DNA of 64,000 bases from Oxobacter pfennigii (GTDB lineage: Bacteria > Bacillota > Clostridia > Clostridiales > Oxobacteraceae), in assembly GCF_001317355.1 (NCBI RefSeq), contig NZ_LKET01000027.1:24095-88094 (forward strand), given 5' to 3'. A program made the translations under genes and the position numbers. How positions within the stretch are numbered: the first letter of the stretch is position 1; every line of letters starts with the position of its first letter. Below are positions 50,960-58,625 of this stretch, piece after piece. The notes under the pieces are model-generated. The model was not told the origin of the DNA and made no database searches. It worked only from the letters and a program-made list of their open reading frames with translations.

Positions 50960-51253
50960 TCACCAGCTAATTTCAATAAAATTGCATGGGAAAAAATCAT
51001 AAAGCCTCATCTCTGCTTTGTATCCGCACTCCATTAGATTATTTAAAATATTACTGTAGATTTCATCCTGATATTTTTGCATTTTCTCTAACTCGCATAC
51101 GGTACTGTACTTACCATTCTTCGCATTAAATTTTATGCTTTCAAATATTTTATTGAGATGCTGTTTTGTTTTTTCTTCCATATCTATTTCCAGCCCATTA
51201 TGTAGATCTGCCATTTTCCTCATTTGTGAAGCTTTAAAATCATTAATGTCCAT
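50960..51253 (-). CDS. Hypothetical protein (97 residues)
   Basis: A 97-residue, soluble, mostly helical protein beginning MDINDFKASQMRKMADLHNG with a charged middle (EEKTKQHLNKIFESIKFNAKNGK) and two cysteines. No motif is recognised. ATG 51253 has GGGGG upstream. The next 260 bases (to 51516) hold no clear gene, only a short worn frame on the minus strand. It may be a phage- or island-derived gene. Confidence 0.5.
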   Translation of the reverse strand: MDINDFKASQMRKMADLHNGLEIDMEEKTKQHLNKIFESIKFNAKNGKYSTVCELEKMQKYQDEIYSNILNNLMECGYKAEMRLYDFFPCNFIEISW

Positions 51254-51516
51254 TTACAAATTCCCCCTTCAAAAGTATTTATTATATTAAAAAACATCTC
51301 AATGCTTCTGTTACATATCTTCTCTGCCAAAGTCTTTTTCAACTATTTTATTTATTTCTCAATATATGGACTTGTTTATATCGATCCAAAGCATTAATAA
51401 TAGAAAGCAATCCATCAAGAGTCATATTCTTTTTCTTTCCGCTTAAAATATGCTTATATTAATTTTACTGTATTATAGACAAAATAAAAAGCCGATTAAC
51501 AAAGATATATCTTATT

Positions 51517-52320
51517 TCACTTATTTAATACATATTGCACTGCCTGATTTTCTCTGTTCAATTTCAAGGCACGGGTTGGATATTTGGGGTCATTCGGGTT
51601 CGGGACCTGATATATGTTTAATATTTCATAATCAATACAATGTGTTAAAGCATCACTGATCTGGGTTACAGAGTCTTTATAATGATCAATTAATCTTTTC
51701 CGCAAGTAATTTAATCCTATAAAATCCTTATTGTTCATTTTTTCAAGCCGGTCAACATGTTCAATAACGATACGTACATACTCATTGGAAAGCAGCAACA
51801 GTGTCATTTGCTCTTTTTCAGTCTGTGTTACTTTCCTCATGATATTCGGGTAATCATCCAATAAAATAAATTCATTCACCATATCAATAATAAACTGGCT
51901 GGTATGAGTTTTAAAGCCTAATAACCTCAAATTCTTGCCCAGCTTTTGCAGCCTTTTAATAACGTGTCTTAAATCACTATCACCGGAAACAAACAAAAAA
52001 TCAGTTATATGCGGATAGTTATACATAGTTTCTAATATATCTAACGAAAGTTCTATATCTGTTGACCCTTTTAAATACTCCTGCGCAGTCTTTGTAACAA
52101 CATGCCGGGGTTCAATCCCTAAATTAATTAATGTGCTCATTAGGCCAGCCGTACCCTTGTCAAAATCTCCATAAGCCTGTATCCCCACTAAACGTGACCC
52201 GTTTGAAGTGGCAACACTGCGGATTACTTGAACAAATTCTTCAAAATTAAGCACCGAACCAAATTCTTGTTTGGCAGTTTTTTCAACATTTTCCCAATCG
52301 ATAAAAACACAAACAAACAT
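51517..52320 (-). CDS. NYN-domain (PIN-like) nuclease family protein
   Basis: A 267-residue protein with an N-terminal NYN domain of the LabA/DUF88 type. The acidic residues of the PIN-like active site lie in CVFIDWENVEKTA (Asp8), KGSTDIELSLDIL and DFLFVSGDSDLRHVIKRL. The fold cuts RNA. The C-terminal third (about 170-267) looks like a winged helix or OST-HTH-like domain. ATG 52320 is preceded by GGAGGGGG. It is alone at the edge of an island rich in toxin-antitoxin genes, so a defence or RNA-decay role is possible. Confidence 0.86.
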   Translation of the reverse strand: MFVCVFIDWENVEKTAKQEFGSVLNFEEFVQVIRSVATSNGSRLVGIQAYGDFDKGTAGLMSTLINLGIEPRHVVTKTAQEYLKGSTDIELSLDILETMYNYPHITDFLFVSGDSDLRHVIKRLQKLGKNLRLLGFKTHTSQFIIDMVNEFILLDDYPNIMRKVTQTEKEQMTLLLLSNEYVRIVIEHVDRLEKMNNKDFIGLNYLRKRLIDHYKDSVTQISDALTHCIDYEILNIYQVPNPNDPKYPTRALKLNRENQAVQYVLNK

Positions 52321-52463
52321 AATTTATAGCCCCCTCCTTGCTTTTTTCTCACTTTTTAATATATATTACTATAAACAAATTTTTATTAAAAAATGAAGTA
52401 TTGATCCTCGAAATTACTTCAATCGAATATATACTTCATTTAAAGGACAAGGTTTACCTCATA

Positions 52464-52495
52464 CGAAAGGGCAGCTTAAATAGCTGCCCTTTTCG
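52464..52495. terminator. Hairpin CGAAAGGGCAGCT / AGCTGCCCTTTTCG
   Basis: Strong stem with a TAAAT loop, with T-run on the plus strand and TTT on the minus. It separates the NYN gene from the SEC-C gene fragment. A worn relative (AAAAGGCAACTT...AGCTGCCC) sits at 53291-53317 at the end of the hepT gene. Confidence 0.6.
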
Positions 52496-52592
52496 TAAAT
52501 TATGATATTCAAATGACAATTCAGGATTTGTCAGAGAAGCTTATTATAAAACTTCCCGGGTATTCATACTCTATAATTGTTACCCCATCAAA

Positions 52593-52781
52593 TCATTTTC
52601 CGCAGCACTTTTTATACTTCTTGCCGCTGCCGAAAGGACAAGGGTCATTCCGCCCTAACTTGGTACGGGTACGATTAGCCTGTCCATAGAAATCGCAGGC
52701 GAAGGACATTACATTCATAAATTCCTTAATGTCAACTTCCTGCTCTGTAAGCTTTTTAACCTTCTCTTTAACTCTCCATGC
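52593..52781 (-). pseudogene. SEC-C protein gene fragment with internal deletion
   Basis: The last ~25 codons and a middle stretch of the SEC-C gene at 57330-58562 are present here, directly joined. The part 52593-52660 matches the C-terminal [20 protein letters not shown] coding region; 52668-52781 matches the region around 57893-58008 with few changes. The join falls in TGGTACGGGTACGATT, where GTACGG and GGTACG of the two ends overlap, as in a deletion between short direct repeats. No start codon or full frame remains. Confidence 0.88.
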
Positions 52782-52876
52782 GTTGTTTGTTAGATTATTC
52801 TACTTACACAGAGGCTGTTATATTTTCAAATAATCTTGACAAGGGGGATAGGTATATTTATTCCATCACATACAAT

Positions 52877-53107
52877 TTATGCAGCTATATCGGAAAAGTT
52901 TATAATTGTAATCTCAGCCCTGTTCCTTTTTGATTCTTCAACAATTTCTTCTAATTTAAGTGCAATCTCATGTTCAACATAGTATTCACCACATTGTTTG
53001 CATACATTTGCAGGAACATTTTTAACGATAATAATGTATCCATCTGCATCAACAATATGATTCACAGTACCTTTGTACAGGTTTGCCTTACACATAATAC
53101 AATCCAT
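52877..53107 (-). CDS. YgiT/MqsA-type zinc-finger antitoxin
   Basis: A 76-residue protein with two CxxC knuckles (MDCIMCKANLYKG and NVCKQCGEYYVEHEIALKLEEIV), the YgiT-type zinc finger found as N-terminal part of MqsA-like antitoxins. The short C-terminus (SKRNRAEITIINFSDIAA) lacks the usual helix-turn-helix. ATG 53107 has AAGGAGG nine bases before it, inside the 3' end of the gene upstream. The upstream partner is a DUF4258-type toxin, now missing its N-terminus. The antitoxin appears intact. Confidence 0.85.
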   Translation of the reverse strand: MDCIMCKANLYKGTVNHIVDADGYIIIVKNVPANVCKQCGEYYVEHEIALKLEEIVEESKRNRAEITIINFSDIAA

Positions 53108-53110
53108 AGC

Positions 53111-53284
53111 TCATTTCCTCCTTGTCTTTAAATCCTCATACCATTCATATTCATCCGGGTAGTAAGCCGTAATCATCCATATCTTGTTTTGTCCGGTAGC
53201 ACATACTACATGCATTCCTGTTCTATTGTCGATCAAATCGGCAACTAGCTTTGGTACAAGAGTGCTTGCGGAGACACGATCTTA
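53111..53284 (-). pseudogene. DUF4258-type toxin gene, N-terminus lost
   Basis: In the frame ending at TGA 53113-53111 the C-terminal part of a DUF4258 protein can be read: LIDNRTGMHVVCATGQNKIW and MITAYYPDEYEWYEDLKTRR. The frame runs up only about 57 codons to a TAA and has no start; full members have about 90-100 residues, including the N-terminal His-containing helix. The partner antitoxin gene begins three bases after the stop. The toxin is therefore probably dead and the antitoxin an orphan. Confidence 0.8.
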
Positions 53285-53316
53285 TAGAGAAAAGGCAACT
53301 TTTAAAAATAGCTGCC

Positions 53317-53661
53317 CTAATCTAAAACATCTTTCAATATTTCGTTTAATTGAACCTTCAGCTTGGGTATATCATTTAATATGGTAACCCAGACGTCCCC
53401 TACCTTTAAGGTTTGATATTTATGAGCAGTAATATCTCTCATACCAGCAATAGATTTCCAAGGAATATTGTTATAAGCGTCTTTAAAATCTTCGGTTAAG
53501 CTTTTTGTGAGTTCGCCAATATTTATAATTGTCATGCATACGGCTCTTTTAGTTCGCTCATCAGATGAGAATTTCTCTAAGTTGAACCCAACAATAAGAT
53601 CCTCAACAACTTCGATTTCTTTAAATATCTTACTGATTATTTGGAAATCTCTATTATTCAT
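53317..53661 (-). CDS. hepT: HepT-type HEPN RNase toxin (DUF86)
   Basis: A 114-residue HEPN protein of the DUF86/HepT family. The RNase motif R-x4-H-x-Y appears as GMRDITAHKY. VCMTIINIGELTKSLTEDFKDAYNNIPWKSIAGMRD is the family core. ATG 53661 overlaps the stop of the nucleotidyltransferase gene by eight bases (ATGAATAA). The pair is a type VII toxin-antitoxin system in which the MntA enzyme adds AMP to the tyrosine of HepT and blocks it. Both key motifs are intact. Confidence 0.92.
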   Translation of the reverse strand: MNNRDFQIISKIFKEIEVVEDLIVGFNLEKFSSDERTKRAVCMTIINIGELTKSLTEDFKDAYNNIPWKSIAGMRDITAHKYQTLKVGDVWVTILNDIPKLKVQLNEILKDVLD

Positions 53662-53938
53662 AGATATCAACTACTTTATCAATTTTAATTAAGGAATCCG
53701 CTTCTATCGGAGCGTGTATCAAGTCTACTTCCTTATTTAATTTGGATTCCAATTCTTCTTTGATATCAGATAATATAAAAAGTGAAATATTTGGCGACAA
53801 AAACTCTATTAGCATATCAATATCACTATTATCACTTGCACTCCCATCAGCATAAGAGCCAAATATTGAAATCTTTTTTATAGGATATTTTACTGCTATA
53901 TCGGAAACTGAATTCTTTATTTGAGCTAAAGTTAACAT
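53654..53938 (-). CDS. mntA: MntA-type nucleotidyltransferase antitoxin
   Basis: A 94-residue minimal nucleotidyltransferase. The GSx10DxD motif reads GSYADGSASDNSDIDMLI, and the third Asp lies in KEVDLIHAP. It should AMPylate the HepT partner encoded downstream with an 8-base overlap. ATG 53938 is preceded by GAGGTG. The group II intron remnant ends about 35 bases upstream, so insertion of the intron may have replaced the original promoter. Confidence 0.92.
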   Translation of the reverse strand: MLTLAQIKNSVSDIAVKYPIKKISIFGSYADGSASDNSDIDMLIEFLSPNISLFILSDIKEELESKLNKEVDLIHAPIEADSLIKIDKVVDIYE

Positions 53939-54008
53939 TTATATCTCACCTCTGATAAATTCCATAATCTTGAGTAAACACGGACGTCGCCACCCATGCT
54001 CCTCGGCG

Positions 54009-54041
54009 GAACCGTACGTGCCCTATTAAGGAATACGGCTC
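54009..54041 (-). ncRNA. Group II intron domain V
   Basis: Minus strand GAGCCGTATTCCTTAATAGG, then GCACGTACGGTTC: GAGCCGTA and TACGGTTC form the outer stem, and the AGC-type catalytic triad position is occupied by the GCC of GAGCC. Length of 33 is right for domain V. Confidence 0.85.
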
Positions 54042-54057
54042 TTCACATCATATTTAA

Positions 54058-54303
54058 TCATCTATAGAATAAGCTCACGCTTATTGCCGGTTCTAGTAAT
54101 GGAAGAGTTTTAAGCAGTCCATTATAGAATGTGTCAAGAGTGTAACTCCTTCTTTGACTTCTTCTATTCAGCCATTTGAACAACAGCCATGTAACTGCAT
54201 TTAAATAACTCTTCACACCTCTAGTATTATCGGTAACTCCGTAATACTGATAGTGTCCTCTAAGTTTCTGATTAACATATTTATTTATCATCAAACTCGC
54301 CAA
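54058..54303 (-). pseudogene. Group II intron reverse transcriptase/maturase, C-terminal fragment
   Basis: An 81-residue frame reads INKYVNQKLRGHYQYYGVTD, then LFKWLNRRSQRRSYTLDTFY, the maturase (domain X) end of bacterial group II intron proteins. RT motifs 0-7 are missing, deleted from the intron. The frame opens directly after the deletion point near 54303, so no active protein is expected. Confidence 0.88.
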
Positions 54304-54654
54304 GCCCTCAGACCCCGGAAGTGTTATATAAATCTCACCAATACGATTTATATAGTGTTGTCTGCTACCTTAAAGAGAGTATCGGCCTCTTCGTTTAGAT
54401 AATTATTTCGTGGCTCAATAGCTTCACTTTCGTTTCGGCTCGTTTGCTCCCCGTCCTACGCTTAAACTTGGTGTTACCACTTCAGTTCCAAGGACTAGGT
54501 ACAGGCTACTGGATTCTCCTACTATATGTTAATAGCTTACTAATGAAAACAGAATCACTCCCATTTTCAAGAGGAAACAGCTCGCACCATTAACTTAATT
54601 ATACCATAATTATCTTATAAATAAACATTTGTAGGCTAGACATATTCCATAGTC

Positions 54655-54774
54655 TCATCTTGTTTTCGTTGTTTCCTCTCCCTTTTGTGTGCACTTAATT
54701 TTATAGCCATGTTTCTCCAAGATATCTTTTATGTTTCTAAATTGCTCATCTCCAAAAGTTGTGGTTCTACCCAT
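54655..54774 (-). CDS. Small ORF, possibly chimeric (39 residues)
   Basis: ATG 54774 with a G-rich ribosome-like site (GGGGGGG) opens MGRTTTFGDEQFRNIKDILE followed by KHGYKIKCTQKGEETTKTR. The second half shares about 43 bases with one change (54672-54714) with the coding region of the RelA/SpoT-domain gene at 58838-58880 (HVYKIKCTQKGEE). It is either a real small protein of a family sharing that segment or a gene-fragment fusion. Low certainty that it is made. Confidence 0.4.
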   Translation of the reverse strand: MGRTTTFGDEQFRNIKDILEKHGYKIKCTQKGEETTKTR

Positions 54775-55001
54775 GGTATTCCCCCCCGCTAAAAAGCTTC
54801 AATATCGTTTTGTATTTTCTTTGATTTTACCGTGTACTCCCCTGATTATCTCCAGATGCTGATGGAGCAACCGCTTTGAATCTCCACGGTAGAACTTGGC
54901 CTCTACACTCCAAGCTGATCAAGCAAGTCATTGCAGAGCCATCCGGACGTTAGATTAGAGCCGGATGCAGGCCATCTTCTCTGCTCTATATCCACAATCC
55001 A
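54775..55001. other. Intergenic remnant, no gene recognised
   Basis: GC content is higher than its surroundings. It carries the inverted words CATCCGGCTCTAATCTAACG / CGTTAGATTAGAGCCGGATG-like and CCACGGTAGAACTTGG, and the end TTCTCTGCTCTATATCCACAATCC recalls decayed coding sequence. Probably debris of a mobile element or lost gene. Confidence 0.3.
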
Positions 55002-55268
55002 TTACATCTCTTTTAACGATACTTCTTCATTATAATCGAAACTTTCTAAATAAAAAGTATCGGGGCTTAAATCTGCACCGCATTTCCATTCTATTGTTCC
55101 ATCTTCTATAATAAAATCAAGGAATTCTTTATAATCTTTTAATGGCTCAAAAACCGGATATTTTAAATAAGGTTTTAAATCGAATATTTTCTTTTCGTCA
55201 TTTTCAAATGTAATAATTAACATATGACCCTTTAAGGCATTTGCTCCTTTTATATTTGGGCTTTGCAA
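55002..55268 (-). CDS. DUF2442 domain protein
   Basis: An 88-residue protein of the DUF2442 family, beginning MQSPNIKGANALKGHMLIIT and including KKIFDLKPYLKYPVFEPLKDYKEF, EWKCGADLSPDTFYLES. Start TTG 55268 follows GAGGAGGTG by eight bases and gives the normal family N-terminus; an ATG at 55325 has no ribosome site. The family often lies beside DUF4160 proteins and is thought to be part of toxin-antitoxin-like pairs; here no DUF4160 partner is seen, and the neighbours are decayed sequence and a Fic gene. Confidence 0.83.
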   Translation of the reverse strand: MQSPNIKGANALKGHMLIITFENDEKKIFDLKPYLKYPVFEPLKDYKEFLDFIIEDGTIEWKCGADLSPDTFYLESFDYNEEVSLKEM

Positions 55269-55412
55269 TAGAACACACCTCCTCAAAGCTTTGTTTATAA
55301 CGTTCTTAGTTAAATCAATTATCATAACTATCTAGTTCAAATCAAAAACTCTAAGATGCTTTAAAATGGATTTCAATATCAAAAATGATTTTGAATTGGC
55401 AAATAATCAAAA

Positions 55413-56405
55413 TCATTTTTTAACAAGCCTGTATTTCTGCTTTTTACTGTTGGGCGTTTCCGGAAAAGTCATCTCCACAAGCCCTAAAGCAATCGCCGGC
55501 TGAAGGTAGTTCTTCAAGAATGTCGGCCGATGCTTCAATCCAAGATGTATCATCAATTCCTTGCCTGACCATTCTCCGTCCCGGAGAACAGTCATCAACT
55601 TTTCTACTTGTTCGGTTACCTGTACGCGTCCTTGTTCGGTCTCTTCCAATTCTTTCAGCGTATCAAAAATGGCCCTAAGCAAAAAAGCAATGAACACACC
55701 GGAGTCAGAATTCCTGTCTGCAGCCGCCAAAACGTCGTAATATTCCTGCTGACGTTCTTTAATAATGGTCTCAACCGGCAGCCACGCAAATAATTGCTTC
55801 CATTGATATAGAAGCAATGTCTGCCACATTCGTCCCATTCGCCCGTTGCCATCAGCAAAAGGATGGATGAATTCAAATTCATAATGAAACACACAGCTTT
55901 TGATGAGGGGATGCACCTTTTCTTGTTTTGCCCAGCTCATCAATTCAGCAGTAAGCTTTGGTACAAGTTCTGCAGGCGGAGCCATATGCACAAGCTGTTC
56001 TCCTGCAAAAACTCCGACGCCACCGGAGCGAAAACACCCCGCCTCCTTTGTCAAATCAGTCATCAAAACCTTATGAGCTTTAAGCATATCGTTTATAGAA
56101 TAAGGGTCATATCCCAGAAGAAGGTTATATGCCTCGTAGGTGTTTTTAACCTCCCGGATTTCACCGGGTGCACCAAGTACACGCTTGCCGTTGATGATGT
56201 CGGTGACGTTATCAAGTGAAAGAGTGTTATTCTCAATAGCCAAACTGGCATGTATAGTGCGGATACGGTTCTCACGGCGCAACCGTGGACTTGACTCCAT
56301 GCTGCTCTTTACAGTCACAGCACCAACAAGCTCGCTTATCTCTGCAATAAGATTTATGATTTCATCCGTCAGTGTGTATGGAGGCGTATATTTATCATTG
56401 GGCAA
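55413..56405 (-). CDS. Fic family protein (AMPylase type) with N-terminal inhibitory motif
   Basis: A 330-residue Fic protein that moves a nucleotide moiety onto target proteins. The catalytic motif is HPFADGNGRMGRM (about 195-207), a full match to HxFx(D/E)GNGRxxR. The inhibitory helix motif (S/T)xxxE(G/N) appears N-terminally as SLAIEN, so it is a class II, self-inhibited Fic. The C-terminus (about 265-330) is a winged-helix domain. TTG 56405 lies eight bases after GGAG; GTG 56414 overlaps it. Monocistronic in the island. Target unknown. Confidence 0.93.
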   Translation of the reverse strand: MPNDKYTPPYTLTDEIINLIAEISELVGAVTVKSSMESSPRLRRENRIRTIHASLAIENNTLSLDNVTDIINGKRVLGAPGEIREVKNTYEAYNLLLGYDPYSINDMLKAHKVLMTDLTKEAGCFRSGGVGVFAGEQLVHMAPPAELVPKLTAELMSWAKQEKVHPLIKSCVFHYEFEFIHPFADGNGRMGRMWQTLLLYQWKQLFAWLPVETIIKERQQEYYDVLAAADRNSDSGVFIAFLLRAIFDTLKELEETEQGRVQVTEQVEKLMTVLRDGEWSGKELMIHLGLKHRPTFLKNYLQPAIALGLVEMTFPETPNSKKQKYRLVKK

Positions 56406-56627
56406 TCTAACCACTCCTCATTTCTTCTTGTTCATAGTATACCGTATAAGAAAAAATTATACAACTGATTTACTGAACCTATAGATGGTATCTTTTTTAT
56501 TTTGCTATAGGGAATGCATAAAAAATCCCCTGCATTGAAAATTATAAAACATTGAAAAATTTAAAAATCTGGATTAAAATCAAACTACAAAGGATAATAT
56601 ATAGAAACAATAATGGAGGTGGGATAT

Positions 56628-56933
56628 ATGAATATTCAGGATAATATAGACTCCATAAAAAAACAGATTATCGCAAAGTATTCGCCGGTAAAATTGATTT
56701 TGTTTGGTTCCTGGTCAAAAATGACAGGCACTGATAAAAGCGATATAGATTTATGTATTATAAAGGATACGGTTGATAAAAAAGATCTGCTGACCGATAT
56801 GTATTTGAATATTGAAAGTGATTTGCCAATTGATATTATCATTTATACTGAACAAGAATGGTTCGAATGTGTAAATGACACAACAAGTTTCGCTTATTCC
56901 ATTAACCAGCAGGGGGTATCAATTCATGGTTGA
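56628..56933 (+). CDS. Minimal nucleotidyltransferase (MNT) of a second MNT/HEPN pair
   Basis: A 101-residue MNT protein with GSx10DxD as GSWSKMTGTDKSDIDLCII and the further Asp in LPIDIIIYTE. It overlaps the HEPN gene downstream by eight bases. The sequence differs clearly from the mntA at 53.7 kb, so the two pairs are not a recent duplication. Start ATG 56628 follows GGAGGTGGGATAT. Probable antitoxin of the pair. Confidence 0.9.
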   Translation: MNIQDNIDSIKKQIIAKYSPVKLILFGSWSKMTGTDKSDIDLCIIKDTVDKKDLLTDMYLNIESDLPIDIIIYTEQEWFECVNDTTSFAYSINQQGVSIHG

Positions 56934-57315
56934 TAGTCCACGGTACAAAGATTGGCTTAATAAGAGTGAAAGAGATATTAAATCCGCTAAAGTCCTTAAA
57001 GAAAATGATTGCGGAAATGATACTGTGGCTTTTCATTGCCATCAAGCTATTGAAAAGGCTTTAAAAGGTTTCATATTATATAAAAAGAAAGAACTGATTT
57101 CAGGACACAGCTTGGTTTATTTATGCAAGGAATCAGCAGTTTTACATAATGCATTTAAAAATTATTTAAAGGAATGTGCCTTGATAAATCAATATTATAT
57201 TGAAACCAGGTATCCAGCTGACATTCCATTAATTGTTACAGATGATGATGCCTCAGAATGTATTAAAATCGCTGAGGATATTTATAACATGGTTCTTATA
57301 AATTTGGGAGCATAG
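56926..57315 (+). CDS. HEPN-domain protein of the second MNT/HEPN pair
   Basis: A 129-residue HEPN protein: WLNKSERDIKSAKVLKEN, then TVAFHCHQAIEKALKGFILYKK, GHSLVYLCKES, and YYIETRYPADIPLIVTDDDA. This is the HEPN (nucleotide-binding) type rather than DUF86, and the R-x4-6-H RNase motif is not present in the HepT form. ATG 56926 overlaps the MNT stop by eight bases. Probably a toxin or nucleotide-binding partner. Confidence 0.9.
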   Translation: MVDSPRYKDWLNKSERDIKSAKVLKENDCGNDTVAFHCHQAIEKALKGFILYKKKELISGHSLVYLCKESAVLHNAFKNYLKECALINQYYIETRYPADIPLIVTDDDASECIKIAEDIYNMVLINLGA

Positions 57316-57329
57316 CAATTGCCATCAAA

Positions 57330-58562
57330 TCATTTTCCGCAGCACTTTTTATACTTCTTGCCGCTGCCGCAAGGACAAGGATCATTCCGCCCTACTTTTG
57401 TACGGGTTACAATGTCAACTACTTTAGCTTTTGACTGGGCTGTCTTTAAAGGTTCTGCCGGCAAAGGCTGTAAGTATTTCCTTTCCTCCTGAAACAACTC
57501 ATTGGGAGTATGCCCCTTTAGCACCCATAGGCGGGTATTATTATATAATTCCATTATTTTCGCAGTTAACTGCTGCACAAATTCAAATGACGGGAACTCT
57601 ATAAAGCTCTGCAGGTATTGAATAATCAGTGCCGGCTTTGAATCCGCATTGATTATATTGACTATCTGTGATGCTATTTCCTTTATTTCCTGATCACTTA
57701 GCCTGTAATGCTCTAAAAGAAAATTTATGAAGCTGTCCATTTCCGGTGTCTTATCAATATAATCCGGATTGCCGGCTTTTAGCAGTTGTTTTTTTGTAAA
57801 AGGATAATAGTCAACACCTGGCCGCATTTTGTGTTCTTCAACAATTTTCTTTGCATCAAAAACTCTATCATCAGCATACCCATATGGGGTACGATTAGCC
57901 TGTCCATAGAAATCGCAGGCGAAGGACATTACATTCATAAATTCCTTAATATCAACTTCCTGCCCTATAAGCTTTTTAACCTTCTCTTTAACTCTCCATG
58001 CATCCATGACACCATAAAAATAAAGCAATCCATGTGTCAGTTGTATCCACTCCGTATTGCGTTTAACAATGCTTTCTAGCTCTCTGCCATCTATACTTGA
58101 AAAAATATCTATCAGTTCATCCGGCATAAACAATACCTTCTGATTGTCATATAATCCAGGGAAAATGATACTGTATCCCATAAATACTTCAGCATTTGCA
58201 GCTGAAATACCGATATCAGGTATAACTCCCGAATTTTCAATGACTATTTTGATAAAGTCATATCTGCTTTTATCCAATGTATATACGACATTCTTAAACT
58301 TCAATGGAATCAACCTGGCAAGCTCCGATGCCAGCTCTGCTTTTTTGAGAGAGCTTAAATTTTTAAAGTCATAATTTTTGCGGATTGCATCCATTTCAGC
58401 CTTTGTCAACCCATTTATGGCATCGTAAAGGCTGCATGGAATATCAACTTTCTTCCACAGCCGCTTCTCCCTGTTTTCCTGCAGCTGTTGATTATAAGCC
58501 TTTGCATATTCCATGGCTTTTATCAGAGCCTCTTTTGTTTTCTTATCAATCTTTTCATCCAT
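57330..58562 (-). CDS. SEC-C metal-binding motif protein
   Basis: A 410-residue protein. Residues 1-380 are helical and carry no recognised domain ([43 protein letters not shown]). The C-terminal 20 residues, [20 protein letters not shown], are a perfect SEC-C zinc-binding motif as in SecA. ATG 58562 has GAGG upstream. A part of this gene, deleted inside, is copied at 52593-52781. SEC-C proteins of this kind are common in islands; some are linked to stress or phage response. The RelA/SpoT-domain gene lies directly upstream on the same strand. Confidence 0.82.
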   Translation of the reverse strand: MDEKIDKKTKEALIKAMEYAKAYNQQLQENREKRLWKKVDIPCSLYDAINGLTKAEMDAIRKNYDFKNLSSLKKAELASELARLIPLKFKNVVYTLDKSRYDFIKIVIENSGVIPDIGISAANAEVFMGYSIIFPGLYDNQKVLFMPDELIDIFSSIDGRELESIVKRNTEWIQLTHGLLYFYGVMDAWRVKEKVKKLIGQEVDIKEFMNVMSFACDFYGQANRTPYGYADDRVFDAKKIVEEHKMRPGVDYYPFTKKQLLKAGNPDYIDKTPEMDSFINFLLEHYRLSDQEIKEIASQIVNIINADSKPALIIQYLQSFIEFPSFEFVQQLTAKIMELYNNTRLWVLKGHTPNELFQEERKYLQPLPAEPLKTAQSKAKVVDIVTRTKVGRNDPCPCGSGKKYKKCCGK

Positions 58563-58625
58563 TAAAATCGCCTCTTTCAAAATGGCAGCGCCCCATTATT
58601 TTCGTTTCACAAAACCCGGGCTTTG

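Larger units (their letters stand above)
53974..54587 (-). mobile_element. Group II intron shrunken to about 0.6 kb
   Basis: On the minus strand the intron begins at 54587 with GTGCGAGCTG (group II 5' end GUGYG) and carries a long structured 5' part, then the C-terminal piece of the intron reverse transcriptase, a near-perfect domain V (54009-54041) and a domain VI-like stem up to about 53974 (TTTAC end). Complete introns of this kind are about 2 kb or more; here most of the reverse-transcriptase gene is deleted while both RNA ends survive. The 3' edge is approximate. It sits just upstream of mntA. Confidence 0.85.

Noticed and set aside
51254..51516. Short worn minus-strand frame (MTLDGLLSIINALDRYKQ...)
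   Set aside because: Only about 25 codons, no ribosome site and no clear relation to its neighbours; too weak to annotate.
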